This document shows, piece after piece, positions 62,978 through 64,000 of a DNA stretch of 64,000 nt. The notes beneath the pieces are model-generated. The model saw only the letters and a list, made by a program, of their open reading frames with translations, had not been told where the DNA came from and ran no database searches. The position numbers and the translations under genes were made by a program. Each line of letters starts with the position of its first letter. The first letter of the stretch is position 1. The stretch comes from Erysipelotrichales bacterium (GTDB lineage: Bacteria; Bacillota_I; Bacilli_A; Erysipelotrichales; Erysipelotrichaceae), in NCBI GenBank assembly GCA_910576855.1, contig CAJTJP010000001.1, positions 169,457 to 233,456 of the forward strand, in the 5' to 3' direction.

Positions 62978-63058
62978 ATAGGCTGTCAGAGGTTCATGGG
63001 ACAAAAAGCTCATGAAATGTTATGATATGGTACTAAGGGAAATGAAATTAAAATATGA

Positions 63059-63110
63059 CAGATGATTTTCTATACTTTTTCTTCGAGCGGTAGAGAGCAT
63101 CTGTTTTTTT
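63059..63110 (+). terminator. Intrinsic terminator after spx
   Basis: CAGATG / CATCTG outer stem with an inner imperfect stem (TTTCTA / TAGAG region) and eight T. Confidence 0.6.
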
Positions 63111-63187
63111 GTTGCATATAATATAGATAATATATGATGATGAATGGCTTTCTTAATATGGGCAAACCTGATTGTTTAGATAAGCAT

Positions 63188-63376
63188 AAAACAATGGCAG
63201 CATAAAAAGATAATCAAAGGGAAAGGAAAGAGAAATAGAGAAGCATGAAGGAAAAAGAGAGAGAAATAAATAGGATAAGGTAAGGGAAACAAGGGGAAAA
63301 GGGAAGCGGGAAACAGGCAGAAAGGGCAGATAAGTACAGTACGAATAAAAAAAAGGAAAAAAAGTAAAGAAAAAGA
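63188..63376 (+). other. Polypurine-rich stretch upstream of rRNA promoter
   Basis: About 190 nt almost entirely A and G on the plus strand, with very few C or T. No credible coding on either strand; reverse-strand ORFs through it are Phe/Leu/Ser/Pro low-complexity artefacts. It ends at the rRNA promoter -35 box. Possibly an UP-element-like or curved upstream activating region. Confidence 0.5.
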
Positions 63377-63406
63377 TTGACAAGAGAAAGAAGAGTGTTG
63401 TATCAT
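63377..63406 (+). promoter_or_regulatory. Ribosomal RNA operon promoter
   Basis: Consensus TTGACA (63377-63382), 18-nt spacer, TATCAT (63401-63406). Followed by a leader containing GCGCCAAAAAGCGC and GTCTTTGAAAACTAAACAG, typical of rRNA leaders in Firmicutes, about 120 nt before the mature 16S start. Confidence 0.8.
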
Positions 63407-63527
63407 ATACGAGCGCCAAAAAGCGCGAACCGGTCTTTGAAAACTAAACAGGAAACGTCAATTTCAAATATCAAAAGATATTTCGGAAAACAAAAAAAGA
63501 AAAAAGCGCAAAGCGCTTGAGCTAAAT

Positions 63528-64000
<473 letters not shown>

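Noticed and set aside
63153..63419. Reverse ORFs upstream of 16S
   Set aside because: Products are Phe/Leu/Ser/Pro low-complexity from the polypurine tract and overlap the rRNA promoter.
62978..63527. tRNA gene before the rRNA operon
   Set aside because: No cloverleaf with a TTCGA-type arm and acceptor stem was found; only the terminator, purine tract and rRNA leader.

Overview
The window looks like a low-GC Gram-positive chromosome, most likely an Erysipelotrichia-type Firmicute. This rests on the AT-rich composition, GGAGG-type ribosome binding sites, a dcw-type cluster (ftsW-murG-murB-divIB), the asp23-fakA pair, Spx, a class B sortase and the 16S rRNA 5' segment at the right edge. The lineage call comes from recognising the 16S sequence, not from a search.

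Regions. 1-2.3 kb: a CDP-alcohol phosphatidyltransferase, a doubtful 45-codon ORF ending in a terminator, and an ECF sigma factor with a C-terminal membrane tail. 2.4-12.6 kb: two paralogous giant surface proteins (N-terminal module, Ig-like repeats, MBG-like domain, Asp-rich calcium-binding-type repeats), with a decayed fragment of a third copy upstream. A 2,897-bp block is shared by both at a constant 5,333-bp offset. 12.6-52.2 kb: an integrative and conjugative element (ICE) of about 39.6 kb. It has Tn916-type Int/Xis and a Tn1549-like transfer module. 53-64 kb: host genes, namely a pRiA4b ORF-3-like protein, sortase B, cell-wall and division genes, fakA, spx and the start of an rRNA operon.

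The clearest result is that the ICE sits inside the second surface-protein gene. An 11-bp core (GATGGKGACGG) lies at both junctions (12622-12632 and 52177-52187). Joining the two host halves across it restores one reading frame of 1,729 codons, matching the intact paralog through the insertion point. The ICE therefore removes the wall anchor of one adhesin, and exact excision would restore it. The intact paralog carries the same kind of target.

ICE order: PAPS-reductase-like protein, ParA/ParB, a 2,468-residue methylase/helicase with a second gene (TnpV-like) in another frame, toprim protein, DpnD/PcfM-like protein, probable oriT, MobC, relaxase, PcfB, ArdC-like, VirD4, pilin-like, VirB6-like, PrgI, VirB4, two small conserved proteins, a lysozyme/CHAP wall hydrolase, a reverse-strand three-gene cassette of unknown function, a sigma-like regulator, a structured non-coding region, an NlpC/P60 hydrolase, a 1,614-residue SpaA/CnaB stalk protein, a 984-residue Ig/InlB-repeat secreted protein, an unknown gene, Xis and Int. 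No sortase is visible in the ICE. Its stalk protein ends in the same NTGDD-type sorting signal as the host adhesins, so the host class B sortase just downstream is a plausible shared anchoring enzyme.

Regulation inside the ICE looks RNA-based. Six genes or operons are preceded by a hairpin plus U-run just before their ribosome binding site. Several leaders carry very short ORFs, one leader has a hairpin covering the Shine-Dalgarno sequence, and the 440-nt gap at 39.3-39.7 kb folds on paper into several stems including a three-way junction.
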